Below, in pieces: positions 27,702-37,449 of a DNA stretch of 64,000 nucleotides (position 1 is its first letter; each line of letters begins with the position of its first letter). The translations under genes and the position numbers were made by a program. The notes beneath the pieces were generated by a model. The model made no database searches. It was not told the DNA's origin and was given only the letters and a program-made list of their open reading frames with translations. Origin of the DNA: Modestobacter versicolor (GTDB lineage: Bacteria > Actinomycetota > Actinomycetes > Mycobacteriales > Geodermatophilaceae); contig NZ_JACIBU010000001.1 in assembly GCF_014195485.1 (NCBI RefSeq), forward strand, positions 2,666,001-2,730,000. Direction: 5' to 3'.

Positions 27702-29371
27702 CGCGGACCACCGCCGACGTGCCCGTCGCCACCAGCGGTCGGCCTCGCCCGGAGGCTCGCCCCGAGCTCGCGAGGGGGGAGAGGGGCGAGGTCCTTTCGC
27801 TGCTGCTGCTGCTGGGACTGGGCCAGGGCGTTGTCGTTGGGCGGGCCGGGGTCCTGGGCGGGCGGCTCGGCGGGCAGGTCGGCGGTGGTGAACTCGATCC
27901 GGGTGACGTCGTGCTCGGGCACCGGCTCGGCCGCCGGCCGCGGCGGGCTGATCACCCAGGTGTCCTTGGAGCCACCGCCCTGGCTGGAGTTGACCACCAG
28001 CTCCCCCTCCGGCAGCGCCACCCGGGTCAGCCCGCCGGGCAGCACCCAGACGTCATGCCCGTCGTTCACCGCGAACGGGCGCAGGTCGACGTGCCGGGGC
28101 GCGATCCGGCCGTTGATCAGGGTCGGGGACGTCGACAGGCCGATCGGCTTCTGCGCGATCCAGTCGCGCGGGGAGGCCCGCACCTTGACCGCCAGCTCCT
28201 CCAGCGTCCGCTGGTCGGCCCGCGGCCCGATGACGATGCCCTTGCCGCCCGATCCGTCGACCGGCTTGAGCACGAGGGTGTCCAGGCTCTCCAGCACCCA
28301 CTCCACGGTGTCCCGCTCGTCGAGCCGGTAGGTGTCGGCGTTCTGGAGGACCGGCTCCTCGGCCAGGTAGTAGCGGATCAGGTCGGGCACCCAGGTGTAG
28401 AGCAGCTTGTCGTCGGCCACCCCGTTGCCCACGGCGTTGGCGATCGTCACCCGGCCGGCCCGCGCGGCGTTGAGCACGCCGGCGCAGCCGATCACCGAGT
28501 CGGAGCGGAAGTGCACCGGGTCGAGGAAGTCGTCGTCGATGCGGCGGTAGATGACGTCGACGCGCTGCTGCCCGTCCGTCGTCCGCATGCTGACCTGGCC
28601 GCCGGAGCAGACCAGGTCGCGGCCCTCGACGAGCTCGACGCCCATCTGCCGGGCCAGCAGCGCGTGCTCGAAGTAGGCGGAGTTGTAGACGCCGGGGGTG
28701 AGCAGCACGACGGTGGGGTCGCTGATCCCGGTGGGCGCCGACGCCTTGAGCGCGGCCAGCAGCTTGCCGGGGTAGTCGCTCACCGGCTGCACCCGGTGGT
28801 CGCCGAACAGCTCGGGCAGCACCTGGCTCATCGCCGCCCGGTTGGTGATGACGTAGCTGACCCCCGAGGGCGAGCGGAGGTTGTCCTCCAGCACCCGGAA
28901 GTCACCGGCCTCGTCGCGCACCAGGTCGATGCCGGAGACGTGCACCCGGACGCCGTTGGGCGGCACCAGCCCGTGCGCGGCGCGGTGGAAGTGCGCGCTG
29001 GTGGTGACCACGCTGCGCGGCACGACCCCGTCGCTGAACACCTGGCCCGCGCCGTAGACGTCGGCCAGGAAGGCCTCCAGCGCGTGCACCCGCTGGGCCA
29101 CCCCGCGCTCGATGAGCGCCCACTCCTCGTGGCCGATGACCCGCGGCACGATGTCCAGCGGGAAGGGCTGCTCCTCGCCGGCGTGCGCGAAGGTCACCCC
29201 GGCGTCGCGGTAGGTCTGCGAGAGGACGTCGGCCCGCGCGGCCAGCTCCTCCCCCGACATCGGCTGCAGCGAGCTGAACAGACCGGTGTACGGCGGGCGG
29301 GGCTGGCCGGGTGCCGCGAACATCTCGTCCCACTGCTGCCCGAGCGGGTAGCCGTCGAAGAGGTCCGCCAT
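27695..29371 (-). CDS. Circularly permuted ATP-grasp protein
   Basis: 558 residues. The family's N-terminal signature is LFDGYPLGQQWDEMF. Further family blocks are GIDLVRDEAGDFRVLEDNLRSPSGVSYV-type sequence, VDVIYRRIDDDFLDP, and LKPVDGSGGKGIVIG, the ATP-binding glycine-rich loop. It is predicted to form a peptide or amide bond with ATP; substrates are unknown. Residues after about 515 are low complexity: QSQQQQQ and then 34 residues encoded by repeat element R3. That tail is probably an addition to a family protein that normally ends earlier. It is the first gene of the ATP-grasp, alpha-E, transglutaminase operon. Confidence 0.9.
   Translation of the reverse strand: MADLFDGYPLGQQWDEMFAAPGQPRPPYTGLFSSLQPMSGEELAARADVLSQTYRDAGVTFAHAGEEQPFPLDIVPRVIGHEEWALIERGVAQRVHALEAFLADVYGAGQVFSDGVVPRSVVTTSAHFHRAAHGLVPPNGVRVHVSGIDLVRDEAGDFRVLEDNLRSPSGVSYVITNRAAMSQVLPELFGDHRVQPVSDYPGKLLAALKASAPTGISDPTVVLLTPGVYNSAYFEHALLARQMGVELVEGRDLVCSGGQVSMRTTDGQQRVDVIYRRIDDDFLDPVHFRSDSVIGCAGVLNAARAGRVTIANAVGNGVADDKLLYTWVPDLIRYYLAEEPVLQNADTYRLDERDTVEWVLESLDTLVLKPVDGSGGKGIVIGPRADQRTLEELAVKVRASPRDWIAQKPIGLSTSPTLINGRIAPRHVDLRPFAVNDGHDVWVLPGGLTRVALPEGELVVNSSQGGGSKDTWVISPPRPAAEPVPEHDVTRIEFTTADLPAEPPAQDPGPPNDNALAQSQQQQQRKDLAPLPPRELGASLRARPTAGGDGHVGGGPRC
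27741..27794 (+). repeat. Structured repeat family 1, copy R3, inside a coding region
   Basis: Outer stem GGCCTCGCCC (27741-27750) pairs over 10 bp with GGGGCGAGGTCC (27783-27794, bulged T). A shorter CCCC/GGGG inner pairing closes loop GAGCTCGCGA. On the minus strand it is read as codons for the last residues of the ATP-grasp protein. The sequence before it, CGAAAGGACC, resembles TGAGAAAGGACC at the PBP junction. This suggests a former stop codon changed to CGA (27797-27799, codon 525). Confidence 0.75.
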
Positions 29372-29427
29372 GCGACGAACCTAGACAGAACGTGTGTCCC
29401 GCGCGTTTCCACGCCTGGTGACGCGCT

Positions 29428-29488
29428 GGAACGGCCCCCTCGCAAGGCCCCGCCGCGAGCCTGCGAGTGGTGGGGGGCGAGGGGGTCC
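29428..29488 (+). repeat. Structured repeat family 1, copy R4 (3' of LacI gene)
   Basis: Outer stem GGCCCCCTCGC (29433-29443) with GCGAGGGGGTCC (29477-29488). Inner stem CCGCCGC/GTGGTGG includes two G-T pairs and closes loop GAGCCTGCGA. It ends 5 nt from the LacI-type gene stop (29494) and lies upstream of the ATP-grasp start (29371). It can therefore separate the repressor transcript from the following minus-strand operon. Confidence 0.85.
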
Positions 29489-29493
29489 TTCGA

Positions 29494-30522
29494 CTAGGCC
29501 GAGCCGCGCCGGACCAGGTGCGTGCGGCAGACCCGGGACTCCGCCGGCCCGCCGACGCCCTCGATCTGCCGCAGCAGCAGCTCGGTGAGCAGCGGCGTCA
29601 TGTCCGCCAGCGGCTGGGCGACCGTGGTCAGCGGCGGGTCGCAGGTCTCGGCCACCGCGGCGTCGTCGAACCCGACCACCGCGACGTCCTCGGGCACCCG
29701 CCGGCCGGCCGCGCGCAGCGCCCGCAGCACGCCGACGGCCATCGGGTCGGAGGCGACGAACACCGCGTCCAGCTCCGGCGCCCGGGCCAGCAGCTCCTCC
29801 ATCGCGCGCTGCCCGCCGGCCTCGGTGAAGTCGCCCTCGGCCACCAGCTCGGGCCGCACCGGGTGGCCCGCCGCGGTGAGCGCCTCGCGGTAGCCGGCGT
29901 AGCGGTCGACCCCGGCGATCATGTCCAGCGGGCCGGTGACCGTGGCGATCTGCCGGTGGCCGGTGCCGACCAGGTGCTCGGTGGCGACGGCGGCCCCGCC
30001 CCGGTTGTCGGCATCGACGTAGGCGACCGCCCGGTCGTCGAACGGGCGGCCGCACAGCACCAGCGGCACCCCGGCGGCGGCGAGGATGTCCGGCAGCGGG
30101 TCGTCGCTGTGCACCGACATCAGGATCACGCCGTCGACGTGGCCCTGCCGGGCGTACCGGCCGACCTTCTCCTGCTCCCGCTCGTCGCGGGCGGTGAGCA
30201 GCACGAGGTTGAGGTCGGTGTCGGCCAGCGTCGCCGAGACGCCGCGCACGATGCTGGCGAAGAACGGGTCGGAGAACACCTGGGTGTTCGGCTCGTTGAG
30301 CACCAGGGCGATGGTGTCGGTGCGCCGGGTGACCAGGCTCCGGGCCATCCGGTTGGGCACGTAGCGCAGCTCTGCGACCGCCGAGAGCACCGCCTCGCGC
30401 GCCTCCGGGCTCACCCGCGGGGAGTCGTTGATGACGCGGGAGACCGTGGCCCGGGAGACGCCGGCGAGCACCGCGACCTCGTCCAGCGTCGGCAGGGCCG
30501 GCCGGGTGCTCGTGTCGGTCAT
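29494..30522 (-). CDS. LacI-family repressor, CebR-like
   Basis: 342 residues from the ATG at 30522 with ribosome site GGAG. The N-terminal HTH and hinge, LPTLDEVAVLAGVSRATVSRVIN then YVPNRMARSLVTRR, is typical of LacI; a periplasmic-binding-like sugar domain follows. It is divergent from a sugar ABC operon, with two palindromes of the TGGGAGCGCTCCCA class between them. That sequence is the known CebR operator of Streptomyces, where cellobiose is the inducer. The match in operator, transporter, beta-glucosidase and GH6 genes makes a CebR role likely. It probably also represses itself. Confidence 0.88.
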   Translation of the reverse strand: MTDTSTRPALPTLDEVAVLAGVSRATVSRVINDSPRVSPEAREAVLSAVAELRYVPNRMARSLVTRRTDTIALVLNEPNTQVFSDPFFASIVRGVSATLADTDLNLVLLTARDEREQEKVGRYARQGHVDGVILMSVHSDDPLPDILAAAGVPLVLCGRPFDDRAVAYVDADNRGGAAVATEHLVGTGHRQIATVTGPLDMIAGVDRYAGYREALTAAGHPVRPELVAEGDFTEAGGQRAMEELLARAPELDAVFVASDPMAVGVLRALRAAGRRVPEDVAVVGFDDAAVAETCDPPLTTVAQPLADMTPLLTELLLRQIEGVGGPAESRVCRTHLVRRGSA

Positions 30523-30564
30523 GGGTCTCCAGTGCTCGGGTGGGAACGTGCTCATGGTGCACCG

Positions 30565-30578
30565 TGAGAGCGCTCCCG
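30565..30578. promoter_or_regulatory. CebR-type operator O1
   Basis: TGAGAGCGCTCCCG matches the Streptomyces CebR box TGGGAGCGCTCCCA at 12 of 14 positions, with the central palindrome GAGCGCTC intact. It is closer to the repressor gene (start 30522) than to the transporter gene, so it may serve autoregulation. Confidence 0.75.
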
Positions 30579-30608
30579 CACAGCCCCGCCGCGTTATCGA
30601 GCTGTTAC

Positions 30609-30666
30609 TTGACAGCCCACTGTGGCCCAGACCACTCTGTGCCGCACGGCCGTGAGAGCGTTCTCA
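30609..30666 (+). promoter_or_regulatory. Sugar ABC operon promoter region with CebR-type operator O2
   Basis: A consensus -35 element TTGACA is at 30609-30614; the -10 region 17-18 bp downstream is weak and not clearly matched. The palindrome TGAGAGCGTTCTCA at 30653-30666 (arms TGAGA/TCTCA) would lie just after the transcript start, where a bound repressor blocks the polymerase. The binding-protein gene starts at 30724. Confidence 0.65.
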
Positions 30667-30723
30667 CGCCCCCGGCGGACGATGCATCGGAGCACGCGTC
30701 CCGGGGACCCACCAGGAGGTCAG

Positions 30724-32043
30724 ATGTTCTCTCCCTCGAGGCGCAACGCGGCAGTGGGGGCGGCGCTCGCCGTGCTCCTCACGACCGCGGCGTGCGGCGG
30801 CTCGGACGACAGCGCGGACGCTGCGGCCGACTACGACCCGGACGCCCCCGTCACCCTGACGGTCGGCACGTTCGGCACCATGGACTTCGACAACGCCGGG
30901 CTCTACGACGAGTACATGGAGCTCCACCCGAACGTCACGATCGAGCAGAACAACATCGCCCAGTCGGCGGCGTACTACAAGTCGCTGCAGACCCGGCTGG
31001 CGGCCGGTTCGGGCCTCGACGACATCCAGGCGCTGGAGATCGGCTTCATCGCCGACGTCGTCACCAACCACTCCGACGCGTTCGTCGACTGGGCCGCCGA
31101 GGAGAACGCCGACGAGCTCGAGGGCAACTTCTACGACTGGAAGTGGGGCCAGGCCTCCACCCAGGACGGCGCCACGATCGCCCTCGGCACCGACTCCGGC
31201 CCGCAGGCCATGTGCTACCGCAAGGACCTCTTCCAGCAGGCCGGGCTGCCCACCGACCGCGCCCAGGTGGCCGAGCTGTGGCCGACCTGGGACGCCTACC
31301 TGGACACCGCCCGCCAGTACAAGACCACGGCCGGCGCCGCCTTCCTCGACAGCCCGGCGAGCATCTTCTCCTCGTCGGTCTACCAGGGCGAGGAGGCCTA
31401 CAACGACGAGGACGGGAACCCGATCCCGGGCGAGAGCAGCGGCGTCGAGTCGGCCTGGGGCTACGCCAGCCTGGCCGCCGAGGAGGGCCTGACCGCCAAC
31501 CTGTCGCAGTTCGGTGACGAGTGGAACGCGGCCTTCTCCAACGGCGCCTTCGCCACCATCGCCTGCCCGGCCTGGATGCTCGGCTACATCAACTCCCAGA
31601 TGGGCGACGCCGGCGCCGGCCTGTGGGACATCGCCCCGCTGCCCGGCTCCAGCGAGAGCGCCAGCAACTGGGGCGGTTCGTTCCTCGGTGTCCCCAAGGA
31701 CGGCGAGAACGTCGAGGCGGCCAAGGAGCTCGCCGAGTGGCTGACCGCCCCCGAGCAGCAGATCAAGCTGTTCACCGAGACGGCGCACTTCCCGTCCAGC
31801 CCGGCCGCTGCCGACGACCCGCAGGTCAAGGACGCGGTGAACGAGTACTTCAGCGGGGCCCCCACCGGCCAGATCTTCGGTGCGGCCGCTGACGGCATCC
31901 GCCGCACCCCGATCGGTCCCTACGACACGCAGATCCAGGAGGCGTTCACCACGGCGCTGACGGACATCGCGTCGAACGGCACCAGCCCGGAGGACGCGTT
32001 CCAGGACGCACTCAAGGCCTCGGAGCAGGCCATCGGCGGCTGA
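30724..32043 (+). CDS. Sugar ABC transporter substrate-binding lipoprotein (CebE-like)
   Basis: 439 residues from the ATG at 30724, preceded by a strong AGGAGG. A signal peptide ends in lipobox TAAC with Cys24. The body is an extracellular solute-binding protein family 1 fold. It probably binds cellobiose or short cello-oligosaccharides, judging from the CebR-type operators and the linked beta-glucosidase and GH6 genes. A 14-bp hairpin (32071-32103) follows its stop and would favour accumulation of this message over the permease messages. Confidence 0.9.
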   Translation: MFSPSRRNAAVGAALAVLLTTAACGGSDDSADAAADYDPDAPVTLTVGTFGTMDFDNAGLYDEYMELHPNVTIEQNNIAQSAAYYKSLQTRLAAGSGLDDIQALEIGFIADVVTNHSDAFVDWAAEENADELEGNFYDWKWGQASTQDGATIALGTDSGPQAMCYRKDLFQQAGLPTDRAQVAELWPTWDAYLDTARQYKTTAGAAFLDSPASIFSSSVYQGEEAYNDEDGNPIPGESSGVESAWGYASLAAEEGLTANLSQFGDEWNAAFSNGAFATIACPAWMLGYINSQMGDAGAGLWDIAPLPGSSESASNWGGSFLGVPKDGENVEAAKELAEWLTAPEQQIKLFTETAHFPSSPAAADDPQVKDAVNEYFSGAPTGQIFGAAADGIRRTPIGPYDTQIQEAFTTALTDIASNGTSPEDAFQDALKASEQAIGG

Positions 32044-32070
32044 GCCACCGGCTCAGCGCACACCGGACGC

Positions 32071-32103
32071 GGTGCCCGGGAGCGTCTCCCGCTCCCGGGC
32101 ACC
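32071..32103 (+). promoter_or_regulatory. Intercistronic hairpin after binding-protein gene
   Basis: GGTGCCCGGGAGCG (32071-32084) and CGCTCCCGGGCACC (32090-32103) pair perfectly over 14 bp with a TCTCC loop. It lies 28 nt after the binding-protein stop and 88 nt before the first permease. It probably acts as a partial terminator or a 3'-end stabiliser, giving excess binding protein over membrane subunits. Confidence 0.75.
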
Positions 32104-32191
32104 TGCACCGGTCACGTCCCACCGCCGCCCCGGCCCGCTCCGGCCCCCGGGGACGACCGGCCCGCCCGTCCCCGAACCCCCGAGGCCCCGC

Positions 32192-33181
32192 ATGACCATC
32201 GCGAGCCAGACCCCGCGCGAGGCGCTGATCGCCGCGCCGCCCGCGGCCACCGCCCCGGCCCCCGACCGCACGCCGCCCAAGCGCCGCACCACGCTCACCC
32301 GGAACCGCTGGGGCTACGCCTACGTCGCCCCGTTCTTCCTGGTCTTCGGCGCGTTCAGCCTGTACCCGTTCATCTACACCGCGTGGGTGTCCCTGCACCG
32401 CACCAGCCTGTCGAACATCGACGGCGGCACCTGGGTGGGGCTGGAGAACTACCGCAACCTGCTGCAGAGCGAGTTCTTCTGGAACGCCGCCCGCAACACC
32501 CTGACGATCGGCATCCTGGCCACGGTCCCCCAGCTGTGCATGGCCCTGGGGCTGGCCCACCTGCTCAACTACAAGCTCCGCGGCCGCACCTTCTTCCGCA
32601 CCGTGATGCTGATGCCGTACGCGACCAGCATCGCCGCCGCGACCCTCGTCTTCGCCCAGCTGTTCGGCCGCGACTACGGCCTGATCAACACCTTCCTGGA
32701 GGCCGTCGGCCTGGAGCGGATCGACTGGGAGGCCGGCACGCTGAGCAGCCAGGTCGCCATCGCGGTCATCGTCACCTGGCGCTGGACCGGCTACAACGCG
32801 CTCATCTACCTGGCCGCGATGCAGTCCATCCCCGGCGAGCTCTACGAGGCCGCCGAGATCGACGGCGCCAGCCGGTGGAAGCAGTTCCTGCACGTCACGA
32901 TCCCGTCGCTGCGACCGACGATCTTGTTCACCATCGTCGTCTCGACCATCGGCGCCGTCCAGCTGTTCGGCGAGCCGCTGCTGTTCGCCGGCAACGGGAC
33001 GACGTCCGGCGGCTCCTCGGGGCAGTACCAGACGCTCGGCCTGCTGATGTACCAGCAGGGCTGGAGCAACTTCCACATCGGGCAGGCGGCCACCACCGCC
33101 TGGGCCATGTTCATGATCATCCTGGTGATCGTGGGGCTGAACGCCGTCATCGGCCGCCTCCGCTCCCGGGCCGACCGGTAG
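32192..33181 (+). CDS. Sugar ABC permease (CebF-like, MalF/LacF type)
   Basis: 329 residues from the ATG at 32192; a longer frame upstream reads through the intercistronic hairpin and is rejected. A Pro-rich cytoplasmic N-terminus of about 40 residues precedes six membrane segments. The EAA loop EAAEIDGASRWKQFLHVTIP near residue 220 contacts the ATPase. It forms a heterodimer with the next permease for import of oligosaccharides. Confidence 0.93.
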   Translation: MTIASQTPREALIAAPPAATAPAPDRTPPKRRTTLTRNRWGYAYVAPFFLVFGAFSLYPFIYTAWVSLHRTSLSNIDGGTWVGLENYRNLLQSEFFWNAARNTLTIGILATVPQLCMALGLAHLLNYKLRGRTFFRTVMLMPYATSIAAATLVFAQLFGRDYGLINTFLEAVGLERIDWEAGTLSSQVAIAVIVTWRWTGYNALIYLAAMQSIPGELYEAAEIDGASRWKQFLHVTIPSLRPTILFTIVVSTIGAVQLFGEPLLFAGNGTTSGGSSGQYQTLGLLMYQQGWSNFHIGQAATTAWAMFMIILVIVGLNAVIGRLRSRADR

Positions 33182-33190
33182 GAGCCCGGC

Positions 33191-34093
33191 ATGGCGACCC
33201 TCGCACTCCCCGGCACCGAGACCACCGCGGTCACGCCCGTCGACCGGCCCGAGCGCCGCGGCGGGAAGGGCAGCAAGGCCGGCAAGGCCGGCCCGGTCAC
33301 CTACACCCTGCTCACGCTGACCGCGCTGGTGTCGATCTTCCCGCTGTACTGGACCCTGGTGGCCGGCTCGCACACCAACGCCGAGCTGGCGGCCAGCACC
33401 CCGCCGTTCCTGCCCAACGCCAGCCTGTTCGAGAACTTCCGGCTGGCCCTGGAGCAGGCGCCCATCGGCAAGGCGATCCTCAACTCGATCCTGGTCAGCG
33501 GCGCGATCACCGTCGGCACGGTGCTGTTCTGCACGCTCGCCGGGTTCGCCTTCGCCAAGCTGCAGTTCCGCGGCAAGGGGCTGCTGCTGGCGCTGGTGAT
33601 CGGCACGATGATGGTGCCGACCCAGCTGTCGGTCATCCCGCTGTTCATGATGATCGCCGACCTGCAGTGGGTGAACCAGCTGCAGGCGGTCATCCTGCCC
33701 ACGCTGGTCAGCGCCTTCGGCGTCTTCTTCATGCGCCAGTTCCTGATCTCCGCGCTGCCCAACGAGCTGCTGGAGGCCGGGCGCGTCGACGGCGCCTCCA
33801 CCTTCCGCATCTTCTGGTCGATCGTGGTGCCGGTCGCCCGGCCGGCGATGGCGGTGCTGGCGATGCTGACCTTCCTGACCGCCTGGAACGAGTTCTTCTG
33901 GCCGATCATCGCGCTGACCACCGCCAACCCGACGGTGCAGGTGGCGCTGGCCGGGCTCGGCTCGGGCTACGTCCCGCAGCAGTCGGTGATCATGGCCGGC
34001 ACGCTGCTCGGCACGCTGCCCGTCCTGATCGTCTTCACGATCCTGGGCAAGCAGATCGTCGGCGGCATCATGCAGGGCGCGGTGAAGGGATGA
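33191..34093 (+). CDS. Sugar ABC permease (CebG-like, MalG type)
   Basis: 300 residues, 9 nt after the first permease. The cytoplasmic N-terminus has a Gly/Lys-rich stretch (GGKGSKAGKAG). Six membrane segments follow, with the EAA loop LEAGRVDGASTFRIFWSIVVP. The ending GLGSGYVPQQSVIMAGT followed by KQIVGGIMQGAVKG is typical of MalG-type subunits. The ATPase gene follows by 52 nt. Confidence 0.93.
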   Translation: MATLALPGTETTAVTPVDRPERRGGKGSKAGKAGPVTYTLLTLTALVSIFPLYWTLVAGSHTNAELAASTPPFLPNASLFENFRLALEQAPIGKAILNSILVSGAITVGTVLFCTLAGFAFAKLQFRGKGLLLALVIGTMMVPTQLSVIPLFMMIADLQWVNQLQAVILPTLVSAFGVFFMRQFLISALPNELLEAGRVDGASTFRIFWSIVVPVARPAMAVLAMLTFLTAWNEFFWPIIALTTANPTVQVALAGLGSGYVPQQSVIMAGTLLGTLPVLIVFTILGKQIVGGIMQGAVKG

Positions 34094-34145
34094 CCCGCTG
34101 CGCACCCCGTCTCCCCCACTCCCCGTTCCTGAGAGGTGCCTGACC

Positions 34146-35243
34146 ATGGCGACCGTGTCCTTCCAGCAGGCCAGCCGGATCTACCCGAAGGCCGAGCGGC
34201 CGGCGGTCGACGCGCTGGACCTCGACATCGCCGACGGCGAGTTCCTGGTCCTGGTCGGCCCCTCGGGCTGCGGCAAGTCGACCTCGCTGCGGATGCTCGC
34301 CGGGCTGGAGGAGGTCGACTCCGGCTCGGTGCTGATCGGTGACCGCGACGTCACCGACCAGCCGCCCAAGGAGCGGGACATCGCGATGGTGTTCCAGAAC
34401 TACGCGCTCTACCCGCACATGACCGTCGGGGAGAACATGGGCTTCGCCCTCAAGCTGGCCGGGGTGAAGAAGACCGAGATCGCCGGCCGGGTCGCCGAGG
34501 CCGCCAAGATCCTGGACCTGTCGGACTACCTGGACCGCCGCCCCAAGGCGCTGTCCGGTGGGCAGCGGCAGCGGGTGGCGATGGGCCGGGCGATCGTCCG
34601 CTCCCCGCAGGTCTTCCTGATGGACGAGCCGCTGTCCAACCTCGACGCCAAGCTGCGGGTGCAGACCCGCACCCAGATCTCGGCGCTGCAGCGCCGCCTG
34701 GGCACCACGACCGTCTACGTCACCCACGACCAGGTCGAGGCGATGACCATGGGCGACCGGGTCGCGGTGCTCAAGGACGGCGTCCTGCAGCAGGTCGACA
34801 CCCCCGGTGCCCTCTACGACCGGCCGGCCAACGTCTTCGTCGCCGGCTTCATCGGCTCCCCGGCGATGAACCTCGTCACCGGGGACGCCGTCGACGGCGG
34901 GGTGCGGATCGGCGGTCACGTGCTGCCGGTGCCCCGCGAGCAGCTGACGCGGGCCTCGGCCGGCTCCGGCAAGGTGACCGTGGGCTTCCGGCCGGAGGCG
35001 CTGCACCTGGTCGGCGAGGGCCAGGGCGTGCCGGTGGAGGTCAACGTCGTCGAGCAGCTCGGCTCGGACGCCTACCTCTACACCACGCTGGGCACCGGGG
35101 ACGACGACGTCATGCACACCTCGGACGTCGTCGTCCGCACCGAGCCCCGATCCGCCCCCGCTGCCGGCCAGAAGCTCTGGCTCGGCGTCCGCGAGGGCGA
35201 CCTGCACGTCTTCGACGCCTCGACGCAGCAGCGCGTCGACTGA
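34146..35243 (+). CDS. Sugar ABC transporter ATPase, MsiK/UgpC/MalK type
   Basis: 365 residues. Walker A is GPSGCGKST, the Q-loop is MVFQNYALYPHM, the signature LSGGQRQRVAMGRA, Walker B VFLMDEPLSNLDAKLR, and the switch histidine is in VYVTHDQVEAMTMGDR. A C-terminal TOBE/OB-like regulatory domain (about residues 240-365) follows. In Streptomyces the ATPase for cellobiose, maltose and other sugars, MsiK, is encoded away from the ceb genes and shared. Here it is the last gene of the transporter operon, ending in repeat R5. Confidence 0.94.
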   Translation: MATVSFQQASRIYPKAERPAVDALDLDIADGEFLVLVGPSGCGKSTSLRMLAGLEEVDSGSVLIGDRDVTDQPPKERDIAMVFQNYALYPHMTVGENMGFALKLAGVKKTEIAGRVAEAAKILDLSDYLDRRPKALSGGQRQRVAMGRAIVRSPQVFLMDEPLSNLDAKLRVQTRTQISALQRRLGTTTVYVTHDQVEAMTMGDRVAVLKDGVLQQVDTPGALYDRPANVFVAGFIGSPAMNLVTGDAVDGGVRIGGHVLPVPREQLTRASAGSGKVTVGFRPEALHLVGEGQGVPVEVNVVEQLGSDAYLYTTLGTGDDDVMHTSDVVVRTEPRSAPAAGQKLWLGVREGDLHVFDASTQQRVD

Positions 35244-35246
35244 GAA

Positions 35247-35302
35247 GGACCCCACTGCCCCCCACCACTCGCACGCTCGCGGCGGGCCCCTGCAGCGGGG
35301 CC
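35247..35302 (-). repeat. Structured repeat family 1, copy R5 (3' of MsiK-like gene)
   Basis: GGACCCCACTGC (35247-35258) pairs with GCAGCGGGGCC (35292-35302). One A-C mismatch on this strand is a G-T pair on the other strand. The inner stem read on the minus strand is CCGCCGC/GTGGTGG with loop GAGCGTGCGA. It begins 3 nt after the ATPase stop. It may reduce read-through from the transporter operon into the beta-glucosidase operon. Confidence 0.85.
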
Positions 35303-35341
35303 ACCGCCTCCACCCCTGATCGCTAGGAGCACCCCACCCCC

Positions 35342-36735
<1,394 letters not shown>

Positions 36736-36739
<4 letters not shown>

Positions 36740-37449
36740 CCTCGACCGACCTCACCGGCCGCCGGGTCCTGCTCACCGGCGCCTCCCGGGGCGTCGGCCG
36801 GGCGGTGGCCCGGCGGCTGGTCGCGGCCGGGGCCGACGTGCTCGGCACCGCCCGCGACGAGCAGCTGCTCGACGAGCTGGCCCGGGAGCTGACCGGCGGC
36901 CCCGGGACGTTCGTGCCGGTGGTCGCCGACCTCACCGACCCGGCGACGCCGGCCCGGCTGGCCGGGGTCGTCGACCAGCGGTGGGGCGCGCTCGACGTGC
37001 TGTTCAGCAACGCCGGGGTGATGCTCGCCCGCGACGAGCGGTTCGAGGACGAGCCGGCCGGGACGCTCGAGGAGACCCTGGCGGTCAACCTGGTGGCCCC
37101 GCACCGGCTGGTCATCGCGCTGCTGCCGGCGCTGCGGGGCGGCAAGGAGCCGCGGGTCGTGCACGTCGGCTCCGGCGCCGGCACGATCGACGGGATCGCC
37201 GAGCCCGGCATCGCCAGCTACCGGGTGAGCAAGTTCGCGCTCAACGGGCTGGTGCTGGTGCAGGCGGCCCAGCTGCACGGCGAGATCGCGGTCAACGCCT
37301 TCGACCCCGGGTGGGTGCGCACCGGGCTGGGCGGCGACGAGGCGCCCGGCACGGTCGAGGAGAGCGCGGACGGTGCGATGGCGCTGCTCGGCGAGCCGGC
37401 GTCGGTGACCGGCCGGTTCTTCAAGGACGGCGCAGAGATCCCCTTCTAG
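36736..37449 (+). CDS. SDR family NAD(P)-dependent oxidoreductase
   Basis: 237 residues from the GTG at 36736, overlapping the beta-glucosidase stop (GTGA). The dinucleotide-binding motif is TGASRGVG, followed by NAG in FSNAGVM, the catalytic serine in HVGSGAG and YRVSK (Tyr and Lys). All classical SDR residues are present. The substrate is unknown; the operon suggests a sugar or sugar-derived alcohol. The next gene overlaps its TAG stop by one base. Confidence 0.9.

Noticed and set aside
32072-32191. Extended N-terminus for the sugar permease
   Set aside because: It would read through the right arm of the intercistronic hairpin and produce a Pro/Arg-rich extension; the ATG at 32192 fits the family.
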